Notes: generated by a model from the letters alone, not told the origin. A stretch of 24,274 nt of DNA from GCA-2716065 sp036123135 (GCA_036123135.1 JAZADZ010000007.1:1-24274); one strand, 5' to 3'. Counted from the first letter of the stretch, positions 1 through 8,327 are shown. Translations and numbers: made by a program.

Positions 1-549
1 AATTGACAAGGATTTCAAATACTCATCTTTTTGAATTGCGGAAAGCAAAATTTTTTCTAAATCATCTACTGAATGTGATTTCAAAGTAAAAACTTGACAC
101 CTTGAAAGTAATGCGGAGATTACTTCAAAAGACGGATTTTCTGTTGTAGCTCCAATTAAAGTTATTGTTCCATTTTCAACAGCTCCAAGAAGCGAGTCCT
201 GTTGAGATTTGCTGAATCGGTGTATCTCATCGATGAATAATATTGCATTTCCATCTGAAAACATACCACCAGACTTAACTTTTTGGATAATTTCTCGAAT
301 TTCTTTTACTCCAGAATTAATTGCAGATAGGGTGAAAAATGTTCTTTCAGTTTCCTTCGAAATTAATTGAGCTAATGTAGTTTTCCCTACACCAGGAGGT
401 CCCCAAAAAATCATGGATGGAATACTCCCAGATTCTATGCATTTTCGTATTGGACTGTTTTTACCAGTAAGGTGGTTTTGACCAAGAAAATCGTCTAGGT
501 TTCTAGGACGTAACCGCTCAGCTAATGGTATTCTTGGGATATGTTCCAT
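1..549 (-). CDS. rarA: Replication-associated recombination protein A (RarA/MgsA), 5' part only
   Basis: This is the N-terminal 183 codons of a clamp-loader-like AAA+ ATPase; the rest lies beyond the window edge. RarA acts at stalled replication forks and blocked primer ends. I translated the minus strand by hand from the ATG at 549. The N-terminus has the family-typical LAERLRPRNLDDFLGQNHL (residues 9-27). The Walker A motif GPPGVGKTT is at 50-58, Walker B ILFIDEIHRF at 103-112, sensor-1 GATTENPS at 133-140, and the arginine finger is in SRC at 149-151. The frame is open to base 1. Family members are about 420-450 residues, so a little over half is missing. The gene is divergent from the Mpl-like gene across 140 bases. 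Identification is firm. Confidence 0.93.
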   Translation of the reverse strand, partial: MEHIPRIPLAERLRPRNLDDFLGQNHLTGKNSPIRKCIESGSIPSMIFWGPPGVGKTTLAQLISKETERTFFTLSAINSGVKEIREIIQKVKSGGMFSDGNAILFIDEIHRFSKSQQDSLLGAVENGTITLIGATTENPSFEVISALLSRCQVFTLKSHSVDDLEKILLSAIQKDEYLKSLSI

Positions 550-689
550 GAAAACAAAAATAACCAATAAATAAGCCTAGTACTAATGTTTTTAATTTGC
601 GTATTTTTTGAGTTTAAAGGTGTTAAAAACTAATTTTAAAATCTTTCTTTGATTTATCAGAAACATATATTTTCAAATTAATTTTTTTT

Positions 690-2048
690 ATGAATGTTCA
701 TTTTATTGCAATAGGTGGTTCAGCTATGCACAATCTTGCAATTGCTATGCACCTGATGGGTGATGTCGTTACTGGTTCAGATGATGAAATATTTCATCCT
801 TCCAAAGGACGTTTGATGAAATATGGATTACTACCTTCAAATATTGGCTGGGATGTAAGTAAAATTCACGACCAATTGGAGGCTGTTATTTTGGGGATGC
901 ATGCAAGGTCGGATAATCCTGAGCTAATTAAAGCGCAGCAATTAGGTTTAAAAATCTACTCTTATCCAGAATTCATTTACGAAAAAACAAAATGTAAAAA
1001 AAGAATTGTGATTGGCGGCAGTCATGGAAAAACCACCATTACTAGTATGATTTTACATGTGCTGAATTACAATGGAATAATTCATGACTACATGGTTGGT
1101 GCTCAATTGGATGGATTTGAATGTATGGTACGTTTATCTGATGATGCTAAAATAGCTGTATTGGAGGGGGATGAATACCTATCCTCACCAATAGATCCAC
1201 GTCCAAAATTCCATTTGTATCAACCAACTATAGGATTAATTAGTGGAATTGCATGGGATCACATTAATGTCTTTCCAACTTTTCAAAGTTATGTAGAACA
1301 ATTTGACATTTTTGCTAACTTAATAAAAGATTCAGGTTATTTAATATATTATACTGGTGATCAACACATTAAAAAAATAAAAAATAGCTTAAAAGATACT
1401 ATTTCACAAGTTGGATATTCTACACATAATCATCTTGTTGAAGATGGAAAAACATACTTAATTGATGGTAAAGACAAGTATCCTGTTCTTGTATTTGGGG
1501 AACATAATCTACAAAACCTAAGCGGGGCCTTAGAAGTTTGTCTAAAGATAGGTTTAGATAAAAAACAATTTTATGAAGCCATCCAGTCTTTTTCGGGTGC
1601 ATCTAAAAGGATGGAATTGGTTGCAGAAAAAGACAATACTGTTGTGTATAAGGACTTTGCTCACTCTCCATCAAAACTCAAAGCAACAACTGAAGCATTG
1701 AGTAATCAATTTCCCAAAAGAAGATTAGTTGCCTGCATGGAACTTCACACTTTCAGTAGTTTAAATTCTTCATTTCTTGAACAATATAGAGGATCTATGC
1801 ATAGTGCCGATGTAGCTTATGTGTATTACAGTCCTGAAACTGTAAAGCATAAAAAATTAAAAGAAATCTCAGCAGATGATATTCATAACGCTTTTGGATC
1901 TGATAATCTCGTAGTTTTCACAAGTTCAGATGATTTGGTAAATGCCCTTAAATCTATAAATTGGAACAATACCAATTTACTTTTGATGAGTAGCGGAAAT
2001 TTCGGAGGAATTGAAATAAAAGATTTGGCCAAAAGTTTGTTGACTTAA
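690..2048 (+). CDS. mpl: Mpl-type Mur ligase, peptidoglycan recycling (UDP-MurNAc:tripeptide ligase)
   Basis: This 452-residue cytoplasmic Mur-family ATP ligase is the length of Mpl (about 450). Mpl re-attaches recycled L-Ala-gamma-D-Glu-meso-Dap tripeptide to UDP-MurNAc. The N-terminal Rossmann-like domain opens with HFIAIGGSAMHNLA (4-17). The ATP loop GSHGKTT is at 110-116, the Mur-ligase acidic motif EGDEY at 159-163, and AWDHINVFPTF at 188-198. It is followed by a C-terminal ligase domain with KDFAHSPSK near residue 322. MurC is the main alternative, but EGDEY followed by a RPKF stretch is characteristic of Mpl; MurC would normally sit in the dcw cluster. Its TAA stop overlaps the stop of the converging DUF4199 gene by 4 bases. 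Substrate specificity is inferred from family membership. Confidence 0.8.
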   Translation: MNVHFIAIGGSAMHNLAIAMHLMGDVVTGSDDEIFHPSKGRLMKYGLLPSNIGWDVSKIHDQLEAVILGMHARSDNPELIKAQQLGLKIYSYPEFIYEKTKCKKRIVIGGSHGKTTITSMILHVLNYNGIIHDYMVGAQLDGFECMVRLSDDAKIAVLEGDEYLSSPIDPRPKFHLYQPTIGLISGIAWDHINVFPTFQSYVEQFDIFANLIKDSGYLIYYTGDQHIKKIKNSLKDTISQVGYSTHNHLVEDGKTYLIDGKDKYPVLVFGEHNLQNLSGALEVCLKIGLDKKQFYEAIQSFSGASKRMELVAEKDNTVVYKDFAHSPSKLKATTEALSNQFPKRRLVACMELHTFSSLNSSFLEQYRGSMHSADVAYVYYSPETVKHKKLKEISADDIHNAFGSDNLVVFTSSDDLVNALKSINWNNTNLLLMSSGNFGGIEIKDLAKSLLT

Positions 2049-2608
2049 AGTTTTGACAATAAAAGTCTGTTCAGAGCCATTATTAAAAAAGTGTATATCA
2101 TTCCAAGAAGAAGCTGAGTAAATAATGTAAACGGAAAAATGACACCTGCACTCATGTTTGCGCTGATGTTTTCCTGTTGCATGTCAATTAAGTCTTCTGG
2201 AGATTTTCCATCATAATAGGCAGGATTATTTTCAATTTGTTCCTTTGCTATTTTTTTCATTGCCTCCTCATCCATTGCCATTTCTAAAAGCTGTTGCTTT
2301 TTAACTTGAGCATAATCATCTACCCACTTATAATAAACAAAAGAAAAAATAGCTACTATTAAAGCGTATATGGCGGCTGTTTGAATTCCATTTTTTAGGT
2401 CTAGAATGAAACTGGGAAAAGTATGCTTTACAGATTGATATCCCGTGACTACTGAAAAAGTCACCGAAATTAGAAGTACTAGAGAAGAAGTAGCAAATGC
2501 AATAAGATGTTTCATTGGGTGGTGATTCCATCCAGTAAAGTATACACCTAATTCAATTGCAATGTAAAGTAAAGCACCAAAAAAGCCTAACTGATAGGAT
2601 TTTTTCAT
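2045..2608 (-). CDS. DUF4199-like membrane protein
   Basis: This is a small integral membrane protein of 187 residues from the ATG at 2608. A TTG six bases further up is in frame, but the ATG starts the natural MKKSYQLGFFGAL sequence. There are three N-terminal hydrophobic segments (roughly residues 5-24, 30-53 and 72-90), an acidic, Met-rich soluble stretch (about 95-145) and a C-terminal membrane segment (about 150-180). This layout, with a large charged loop before the last helix, fits the Bacteroidota family DUF4199, whose function is unknown. The gene starts 14 bases after the rho stop, so it is probably co-transcribed with rho. Its stop shares a TTAA palindrome with the converging Mpl gene. 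Family assignment is from recall and moderately sure. Confidence 0.7.
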   Translation of the reverse strand: MKKSYQLGFFGALLYIAIELGVYFTGWNHHPMKHLIAFATSSLVLLISVTFSVVTGYQSVKHTFPSFILDLKNGIQTAAIYALIVAIFSFVYYKWVDDYAQVKKQQLLEMAMDEEAMKKIAKEQIENNPAYYDGKSPEDLIDMQQENISANMSAGVIFPFTLFTQLLLGMIYTFLIMALNRLLLSKL

Positions 2609-2622
2609 CGGCAAAAAAATTC

Positions 2623-4185
2623 TTAACCATTCATCGAAACAAGAAACTCCTCGTTACTTCTTGTGTTTTGAAGCCTATCCTTCATGAACTCCATGGCTTC
2701 AATAGGATTCATGTCTGCAAGATGTTTTCTAAGGATCCAAACTCGCTGTAGGGTTTCTTTATCCATTAAAAGGTCCTCTCTTCTGGTACCAGAGGTTAGA
2801 ATATCAATGGCAGGGAATATTCTTCTGTTGGAAATTTTTCGGTCAAGTTGAAGCTCCATGTTCCCCGTTCCCTTAAATTCCTCAAAAATAACTTCATCCA
2901 TTTTAGAACCGGTTTCTGTTAAAGCAGTTGACAGAATGGTTAATGAACCTCCATTTTCAATTTTTCTTGCTGCTCCAAAAAATCTTTTAGGTTTGTGGAG
3001 AGCATTTGCGTCAACTCCACCAGTTAAAACTTTTCCTGATGCAGGCATAACTGTATTGTATGCTCTTGCGAGTCTGGTGATAGAATCCAGAAGTATACAT
3101 ACATCGTGACCACATTCTACGAGCCTTTTTGCTTTAGATAAAACGATATTAGCCACTTTAACATGGCGTTCAGCAGGTTCGTCAAAGGTTGATGCAATAA
3201 CCTCAGCATTAACACTTCTTTGCATGTCAGTAACTTCTTCAGGACGTTCATCAATAAGAAGAACAATCAAATAAGTTTCAGGATGATTGGATGCAATTGC
3301 ATTGGCAACATCTTTTAGTAATACTGTTTTTCCCGTTTTTGGCTGGGCAACAATCATTCCCCGTTGACCTTTTCCAATGGGAGAAAATAAATCCATTACT
3401 CTGGTTGAAAGAGTTTCTTTTGGATGACCAGTTAATTTAAACTTTTCAGATGGAAAAAGAGGAGTTAAGTATTGGAATGGTACCCTATCTCTAATGTTCT
3501 CTGGGTTTCTACCATTTATTTTATCCACCTGAACTAGAGGGAAGTATCGTTCACCATATTTGGGAGGTCGAACTATTCCTCTAATTGTATCGCCTGTTTT
3601 AAGTCCAAAATGTTTGATTTGAGATTGTGAAACGTAAATATCGTCGGGTGAGCTTAGATAATGATAATCTGCAGATCTCAAAAAACCATATCCATCCTGC
3701 ATGATTTCAAGCACGCCTTCGTTGGCAATAATTCCTTCAAAATCATATCCCAAATCTTGAGGAGGATTATTTTCTTTTCTGTGTTCGTTTCTGTTATTTC
3801 TGTTGTTTCTATGCTTATTTTTATTGAAAGCAGTTTTGTCAGTTTGGTTTTTTGAATTAGAAGCTGAGTTATCGTGTTTTTCAACAACTTTATTTGTTGA
3901 GTTTGATTCTACACGTTCTTTGGAGTTGTTTTGTTCAACAGAGGTCTTAGCCTCTTTTTCTTTAAAAGTAAATTTGTTTCGTTCCTTTTTTTCCTCTTTA
4001 TCAACTCTAGGTTTTGGAGTTTTAGCGTTGTTTTCAGCTTTTGAAGGATTCAAAGCTTGTTCATCAAGAATTTTGTAAACCAAGTCTTGTTTTTTGAGTT
4101 TTTCAGCTTTGGAAATATTTAGTTTCTCTGCAATTTCTCTAAGCTCAGCAACTTTTTTGCTGTTCAAATCTAGAATGTCGTACAT
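2623..4185 (-). CDS. rho: Transcription termination factor Rho with long disordered insertion
   Basis: Rho is a hexameric RNA helicase that ends transcription of untranslated RNA. This one has 520 residues, against about 420 in E. coli. A Rho N-terminal helical domain (1-43) comes first. Next is a low-complexity stretch rich in Lys, Asn, Glu and Ser (about 45-145) ending in a basic HRNNRNNRNEHRK cluster. The cold-shock-like RNA-binding domain carries DGYGFLR (164-170). The ATPase core has P-loop AQPKTGKT (280-287), DERPEEV (312-318), LLDSITRLARAYN (365-377) and the Q/R-loop region GGVDANALHKPKRFFGAARK (389-408). The insertion is typical of Bacteroidota; in Bacteroides thetaiotaomicron a similar disordered region is reported to drive phase separation. 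The start is the ATG at 4185. Very confident. Confidence 0.97.
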   Translation of the reverse strand: MYDILDLNSKKVAELREIAEKLNISKAEKLKKQDLVYKILDEQALNPSKAENNAKTPKPRVDKEEKKERNKFTFKEKEAKTSVEQNNSKERVESNSTNKVVEKHDNSASNSKNQTDKTAFNKNKHRNNRNNRNEHRKENNPPQDLGYDFEGIIANEGVLEIMQDGYGFLRSADYHYLSSPDDIYVSQSQIKHFGLKTGDTIRGIVRPPKYGERYFPLVQVDKINGRNPENIRDRVPFQYLTPLFPSEKFKLTGHPKETLSTRVMDLFSPIGKGQRGMIVAQPKTGKTVLLKDVANAIASNHPETYLIVLLIDERPEEVTDMQRSVNAEVIASTFDEPAERHVKVANIVLSKAKRLVECGHDVCILLDSITRLARAYNTVMPASGKVLTGGVDANALHKPKRFFGAARKIENGGSLTILSTALTETGSKMDEVIFEEFKGTGNMELQLDRKISNRRIFPAIDILTSGTRREDLLMDKETLQRVWILRKHLADMNPIEAMEFMKDRLQNTRSNEEFLVSMNG

Positions 4186-4287
4186 CTAATTAGGTAATGA
4201 TTAATTTAAGAATGAGTGGTGGTTGATAAGTTGAATTTTACAAATAAAGATATCGGGTCAGTAATCAGAAGAATTACTTTAATGCCT

Positions 4288-4295
4288 CAAATATA
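4288..4295 (-). promoter_or_regulatory. Candidate -7 box for rho (TATATTTG)
   Basis: On the minus strand this reads TATATTTG, an exact match to the Bacteroidota -7 consensus TAnnTTTG. It would start transcription near 4281 and give rho a leader of about 96 bases. I do not see a TTG at the expected -33 spacing, so this is a candidate only. Confidence 0.4.
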
Positions 4296-4387
4296 TAGTA
4301 AAGAAATTAATAATGCTATGATTTGGTGAAAAATGTCAATATTTCACAAAAATCTCAAATAAGTACAGCTTCTATTCTTATAGCACA

Positions 4388-4395
4388 TATATTTG
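4388..4395 (+). promoter_or_regulatory. Candidate -7 box for the DUF4293 gene (TATATTTG)
   Basis: This is an exact TAnnTTTG match placed so that transcription would begin near 4402, about 9 bases before the ATG at 4411. No clear TTG sits at the -33 spacing. It also argues against the in-frame TTG at 4393 as the start, since that codon lies inside the box. Confidence 0.4.
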
Positions 4396-4410
4396 TTCAA
4401 AAAACTAGTT

Positions 4411-4869
4411 ATGCTTCAAAGAGTACAAACAATTTATTTATTGTTAGTTATTGTTGCTCTAACAGCAGCTCTCTTTTTCCCTTTTGCAACCTTGATACAT
4501 GAGAAATCTGTTGTTCAACTTGGTGCTTTTGGTTTGAATCCAGCCAATTCTGATTTTTCTACAAGAATACCTCTTTTTGCAGGTGTTTTCTCAATTCTTG
4601 GAACATCAATTGTCTCTATTGGCTTTTATAAAAAACGAAAAAGACAATTGCTACTTGGAAAAATAAATTATTTATTAATTCTAATTTCCTTAGTTTTTAT
4701 TTTTCTAGAAATTGACTTTATTCACAATCAGATCAACAACAATGAACAATTACCCATTTATGGTATAGGAACTTATCTAATTGTGTGTACCCTTCCATTG
4801 GTCTTTTTAGCCAATAGAGCAATAAAAAAAGATGAAAATCTAATTAAATCTCTAGACAGACTTAGATGA
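4411..4869 (+). CDS. DUF4293-like four-helix membrane protein
   Basis: From the ATG at 4411 this gives 152 residues beginning MLQRVQTIYLLL, the characteristic opening of DUF4293, a Bacteroidota-specific inner-membrane family of unknown role. Four hydrophobic segments are visible, roughly residues 8-26, 53-71, 82-99 and 115-132 (the last in GIGTYLIVCTLPLVFLANRA). A basic KKRKRQ cluster follows helix 2 and suggests a cytoplasmic loop. An in-frame TTG 18 bases upstream is less likely, because it would put extra charged residues ahead of the family start and overlaps a promoter-like box. The gene is divergent from rho. Its last 18 bases overlap the converging phosphoesterase gene. Confidence 0.8.
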   Translation: MLQRVQTIYLLLVIVALTAALFFPFATLIHEKSVVQLGAFGLNPANSDFSTRIPLFAGVFSILGTSIVSIGFYKKRKRQLLLGKINYLLILISLVFIFLEIDFIHNQINNNEQLPIYGIGTYLIVCTLPLVFLANRAIKKDENLIKSLDRLR

Positions 4870-5367
4870 TTTTGTTCTATTTCCTAGTTCAATCACTTCA
4901 AGGTTTTTGATGTTTTTTTGCTCAATCGTAAATCGAATTAGTGTTCTAATTTTATGAAATCCTTTTATTCCTGCTGCTCCTGAATTGATGTACAACATGT
5001 TAAATTTTTCATCCATCTGAACCTTGCAAATGTGAGAGTGGCCACAGACAAAAATAGATGGGTTAAGTTCTAATAATTTTTGTTGAACTCTTTTTGGATA
5101 GCTGTAAGGTTTACCTCCGATATGAGTCATGAAAACAGTATGTTTTTCTACTGAAAAGTATGCATCTAAATTGAGTTCTGAACGAGTATTATGATCATCG
5201 ATATTCCCATAGACAGCTCTTGTTGGTGCAATATTATTTAGCTGGTCAATAATTTCGAGATTTCCAACATCTCCGGCATGCCAAATCTCATCACATTTTT
5301 TAAAATAGTGAATATATTTTTCATCAAAGTGTCCATGAGTATCGGAAATCAAACCTATTTTTTTCAT
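4852..5367 (-). CDS. YfcE/MJ0936-type metallophosphoesterase
   Basis: This is a compact cytosolic dimetal phosphoesterase of 171 residues, the usual length for the YfcE group. All metal-ligand motifs are present in order: SDTHGH (8-13, D9 and H11), GDVGN (32-36, D33), GNIDDH (54-59, N55), THIGG (81-85, H82) and GHSH (109-112). Family enzymes cleave phosphodiesters in vitro; the natural substrate is generally unknown, so I do not name one. The start is the ATG at 5367. The C-terminus after about residue 155 is a basic, Ser-rich tail, encoded partly in the 18 bases shared with the DUF4293 gene. The gene is divergent from msrA with 53 bases between. Confidence 0.88.
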   Translation of the reverse strand: MKKIGLISDTHGHFDEKYIHYFKKCDEIWHAGDVGNLEIIDQLNNIAPTRAVYGNIDDHNTRSELNLDAYFSVEKHTVFMTHIGGKPYSYPKRVQQKLLELNPSIFVCGHSHICKVQMDEKFNMLYINSGAAGIKGFHKIRTLIRFTIEQKNIKNLEVIELGNRTKSSKSV

Positions 5368-5420
5368 ATTGAAGTTCTTATATTACAGAATTAATATCTT
5401 TAATTGAATAAATTTTAAGT

Positions 5421-6053
5421 ATGCGATTAATTTCAATATCAAATTTGTTTATTTACTCTTTTCTTTTTGTTACTTTATCGTGTTATTCTTCAACTGAAAA
5501 AAATATGCATGAAAGTAATCCAAATCTAGATACTGCTGTTCTCGGAGCCGGTTGTTTTTGGTGCATCGAAGCAGTTTTTCTTTCACTCAAAGGGGTAAAA
5601 TCGGTAGAATCGGGATACAGCGGAGGGCATCTTGAAAATCCCACATACAAAGATATTTGCACTGGAACCTCTGGTCATGCAGAAGTAGCTAGAATTACTT
5701 TTGATACAAATAGTTTAACTTTTAAAGAAATTCTTGAAGTTTTTTGGAAAACTCACGATCCAACAACACTAAATAGACAAGGAAATGATGTTGGTACACA
5801 ATACAGATCAGTAATTTTTTATATAAATGACGAACAAAAAAAAATAGCAACTTTCTACAAACAACAACTTCAAGAATCAGGCGCCTGGAATGATCCAATT
5901 GTCACTGAAATTACCGCCCTAGAAAAGTTTTACATTGCTGAAAATTATCATCAAAATTATTATGAGCTAAATAAAAACCAGGGATATTGCAGATATGTAA
6001 TACAACCTAAACTTGAAAAGTTCAAAAAGGCCTTTAAAGAAAAAATTAAATAA
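5421..6053 (+). CDS. msrA: Exported peptide-methionine (S)-S-oxide reductase
   Basis: MsrA reduces methionine-S-sulfoxide in proteins. The protein has 210 residues. The catalytic motif GCFWC is at 44-48 with nucleophile C45. It is followed by SGYSGG (64-69), the THDPTTLNRQGNDVGTQYRS stretch (about 111-130) and a C-terminal GYCRYVIQPK with a cysteine that could resolve the disulfide. Residues 1-20 are hydrophobic and end in LFVTLSC, so this is probably a lipoprotein anchored through C21 and acting in the envelope. The lipobox is imperfect (Thr at -3). A cytosolic form starting at Met29 (base 5505) is the alternative. The next gene, encoding a secreted protein, follows after 6 bases, which supports an envelope role. 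Confidence 0.93.
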   Translation: MRLISISNLFIYSFLFVTLSCYSSTEKNMHESNPNLDTAVLGAGCFWCIEAVFLSLKGVKSVESGYSGGHLENPTYKDICTGTSGHAEVARITFDTNSLTFKEILEVFWKTHDPTTLNRQGNDVGTQYRSVIFYINDEQKKIATFYKQQLQESGAWNDPIVTEITALEKFYIAENYHQNYYELNKNQGYCRYVIQPKLEKFKKAFKEKIK

Positions 6054-6059
6054 CTAATT

Positions 6060-7271
6060 ATGAAAATAAAGTTTTTACTTGCCGTATTGGCTCTATCCTT
6101 TAACACCATTTTTTCTCAAACGGTTAAGGATTATAAAGTCCCATTTAATTACGTTCAACTTCCTCTTGAACCTTTTGTTGAGTCAGTATCTAATTATGAA
6201 ATTGTTTTGGAAAATAATTTCGAAAAATTAAACCAAGATACGTTAGCTGCTTATGAAATGAGACTAAACCAGGCAAAACTTGAACAAGAAAATTTATTAA
6301 AAGTTTGGAAATCTGAAAAAATTCGTATTGATCGATTGTATTATTCCCAGATGTCTGTTTGGGAAAAAGCGGTTAATGCCGGAAGTACCACTGCAGTTCA
6401 ACCAGTAAAACAACCATATCCTGATTATCCTATCCTTAAAGAAGTGCCATCCCCAATTTATACGCATGAGCTAACAATAGAAAAGTGCAACAAAAAAATA
6501 AATTTGGCTGGCTACAACAAAGGTAAAGGTGGAGCAATTGTAACCATAACTCAACATGGTTTACAATTGGCAAGAATTTCAAAATCAATAACTGGTTCAG
6601 GCTCTGGTAAAAAATATCGATACAAAGCACACTTTAAATTGCCAATTGATGTCAAAATAGAAGCACCCATTCAAGGTGTAGTCTACCAAAAAACTTTCTA
6701 TTCGAATGAATCATCTGAGCTAATCAGTACTGAAAAAAGTCAGTATGATTTTAAGCTGTGGTGGATGGAAAATAAAGATGAATTTTGGACAAATTTTCAA
6801 AGAAAAAAATTAGCAACTTTATTGACTGACTTAAATAAGCACATGAACAGCACATACGGGTTCCCTAGTAAATCTTCCGAAAGTGAGATATATGTTATAA
6901 AAAAATACAAGGATTTCAACTATTCAGAATTTGTAGATGCAATGACATTTGCTAAAATTGGGTACCAAAAATTATCGAATGGTATTGAAAAAGATGCTGC
7001 TAAAGAAGATCTTCAGAAAGCAATTGATATTTGGAATAATCAACTTTCTCAAAGCAATATCGGCGACAATAAATCTAGGATAAATAAAAAAGCCACGGCA
7101 CTTTTGTATGCAAATTTAGCTGAAGCCTATTTGTGGATGGATGATTTTAACAATGCTGATTTGTTCAATAATAAGGCAATTACACTTGGAGTTTTGAAGT
7201 ACAAAAATCATTGCAAGAGATTACAGGATAAAATGATTCAACTGAAGTTGAGATACAACTCAAATAACTAG
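6060..7271 (+). CDS. Secreted protein of unknown function with TPR-like C-terminus
   Basis: I do not recognise this 403-residue protein. It has a clear signal peptide (MKIKFLLAVLALSFNTIFSQ, cut after about residue 19-20) and no lipobox, so it should be periplasmic or surface-exposed. Residues about 40-95 look helical and charged (Glu, Lys, Gln, Trp). Residues 130-225 look beta-rich, with a Gly/Lys loop NKGKGGA and a GSGSGKKYRYKAHFKLP segment. The C-terminal third is helical, and the part with ALLYANLAEAYLWMDDFNNADL (about 349-370) resembles one or two TPR units. It follows msrA by 6 bases and is probably co-transcribed. A carbohydrate- or protein-binding scaffold is possible, but no function is supported. 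Confidence 0.85.
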   Translation: MKIKFLLAVLALSFNTIFSQTVKDYKVPFNYVQLPLEPFVESVSNYEIVLENNFEKLNQDTLAAYEMRLNQAKLEQENLLKVWKSEKIRIDRLYYSQMSVWEKAVNAGSTTAVQPVKQPYPDYPILKEVPSPIYTHELTIEKCNKKINLAGYNKGKGGAIVTITQHGLQLARISKSITGSGSGKKYRYKAHFKLPIDVKIEAPIQGVVYQKTFYSNESSELISTEKSQYDFKLWWMENKDEFWTNFQRKKLATLLTDLNKHMNSTYGFPSKSSESEIYVIKKYKDFNYSEFVDAMTFAKIGYQKLSNGIEKDAAKEDLQKAIDIWNNQLSQSNIGDNKSRINKKATALLYANLAEAYLWMDDFNNADLFNNKAITLGVLKYKNHCKRLQDKMIQLKLRYNSNN

Positions 7272-7355
7272 TTGATATCGAATTTTTTCACTGACTTTAA
7301 TTAATTGGTGAATTCATTGATTTTTCTTAAACTCGCACTTCTTAAGATACTTTAA

Positions 7356-8324
7356 ATGGGTGACACTAAAAGCAGGATAAAAATTATCGAAAACAAGTCC
7401 GAGATTGGGGCAGGAACTAGAGGTTCTAGCCTTGGAATTGATGCTTTAAAAGTTGCTTCATTGAATTGTAATTCGGATTTTTTCACTCGCCATCAGTCTA
7501 TTGTTCTAGAGGATTTCAATTACAAACTTTTCGATCAGCTTAAATATCCTAAAGCTAAAAGAATTGAGTCTGTTATTGAAATGTTTGAAATAATTGCTGG
7601 TCAGGTAAGCGATCAATTATTGAAAAATAATTTTCCCATTCTTTTATCTGGAGATCATTCCTGTGCAGGCGGTACAATTGCTGGAATAAAAAAGGCTTAT
7701 CCTGGAAAAAGACTTGGTGTGGTGTGGATTGATGCTCATGCAGATTTACATTCTCCATACACTTCTCCAACTGGAAACTTGCACGGTATGTCTTTGGCAA
7801 CTGCATTAAATTCAGACAATGAAGACTACAGAGTACAAGAAATTGATTCAGCAACAAAAGACTTGTGGAAAAAACTCAAATCGGTGGGCAACATATTTCC
7901 GAAAATAACTACTCGAGATTTAATTTATGTAGGACTTAGGTCAACTGAAGAGCCAGAAGATTATTACATTTCCAATAATGAAATAAAAAACATTAATGTC
8001 GAAACTGTTCGAAGAAACGGAGCTGAATCAGCAGCAAACTACATTCTGAATTATTTATCCAATTGTGATATTATCTACATATCTTTTGATGTCGATAGTA
8101 TGGATTGTGATTTAATTTCCTATGGAACTGGAACTCCAGTTCAAAATGGACTTACAGATCAGGAGGCAAGTAGTTTGATTAATCATTTACTTATCGATAA
8201 GCGAACAAATTGTCTTGAAATCGTTGAAATCAACCCATGTTTAGACAACAAGCAAAATAAAATGGCCGAAACATCATTTCGAATTTTGGAAAGTGCTTCT
8301 TCAATCATTGAAAAAAGAGGGTAA
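7356..8324 (+). CDS. rocF: Arginase (ureohydrolase family)
   Basis: This 322-residue ureohydrolase most likely hydrolyses L-arginine to ornithine and urea with a dimanganese centre. The metal ligands are all present: GDHS (99-102, H101), DAHAD (126-130) and SFDVD (243-247). The active-site stretch DLHSPYTSPTGNLHG (130-144) matches the arginase substrate loop, which binds the amino-acid end of arginine; agmatinase and formimidoylglutamase differ here. GTGTPVQNGLT (257-267) and EINP (291-294) close the active site. The start is the ATG at 7356, after an 84-base gap in which I see no clear promoter. argS begins 3 bases after its stop. The gene name follows common usage for catabolic arginase. 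Confidence 0.88.
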   Translation: MGDTKSRIKIIENKSEIGAGTRGSSLGIDALKVASLNCNSDFFTRHQSIVLEDFNYKLFDQLKYPKAKRIESVIEMFEIIAGQVSDQLLKNNFPILLSGDHSCAGGTIAGIKKAYPGKRLGVVWIDAHADLHSPYTSPTGNLHGMSLATALNSDNEDYRVQEIDSATKDLWKKLKSVGNIFPKITTRDLIYVGLRSTEEPEDYYISNNEIKNINVETVRRNGAESAANYILNYLSNCDIIYISFDVDSMDCDLISYGTGTPVQNGLTDQEASSLINHLLIDKRTNCLEIVEINPCLDNKQNKMAETSFRILESASSIIEKRG

Positions 8325-8327
8325 AAA

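Noticed and set aside
555..562. TATTTTTG box on the minus strand ahead of rarA
   Set aside because: It would start transcription at the rarA ATG itself; a leaderless mRNA cannot be supported from this alone.
648..673. Possible promoter for the Mpl gene (TTTG with TATATTTT)
   Set aside because: The spacing of 14 bases is too short and the -7 box lacks the final G.
3803..4078. Open frame of about 90 codons opposite the rho N-terminus
   Set aside because: It is a shadow of the low-complexity Lys/Asn/Glu-rich coding region, with no motif or start context.
7573..7857. Open frame on the minus strand inside the arginase gene
   Set aside because: It lies fully inside a clearly conserved gene and its translation shows no family features.
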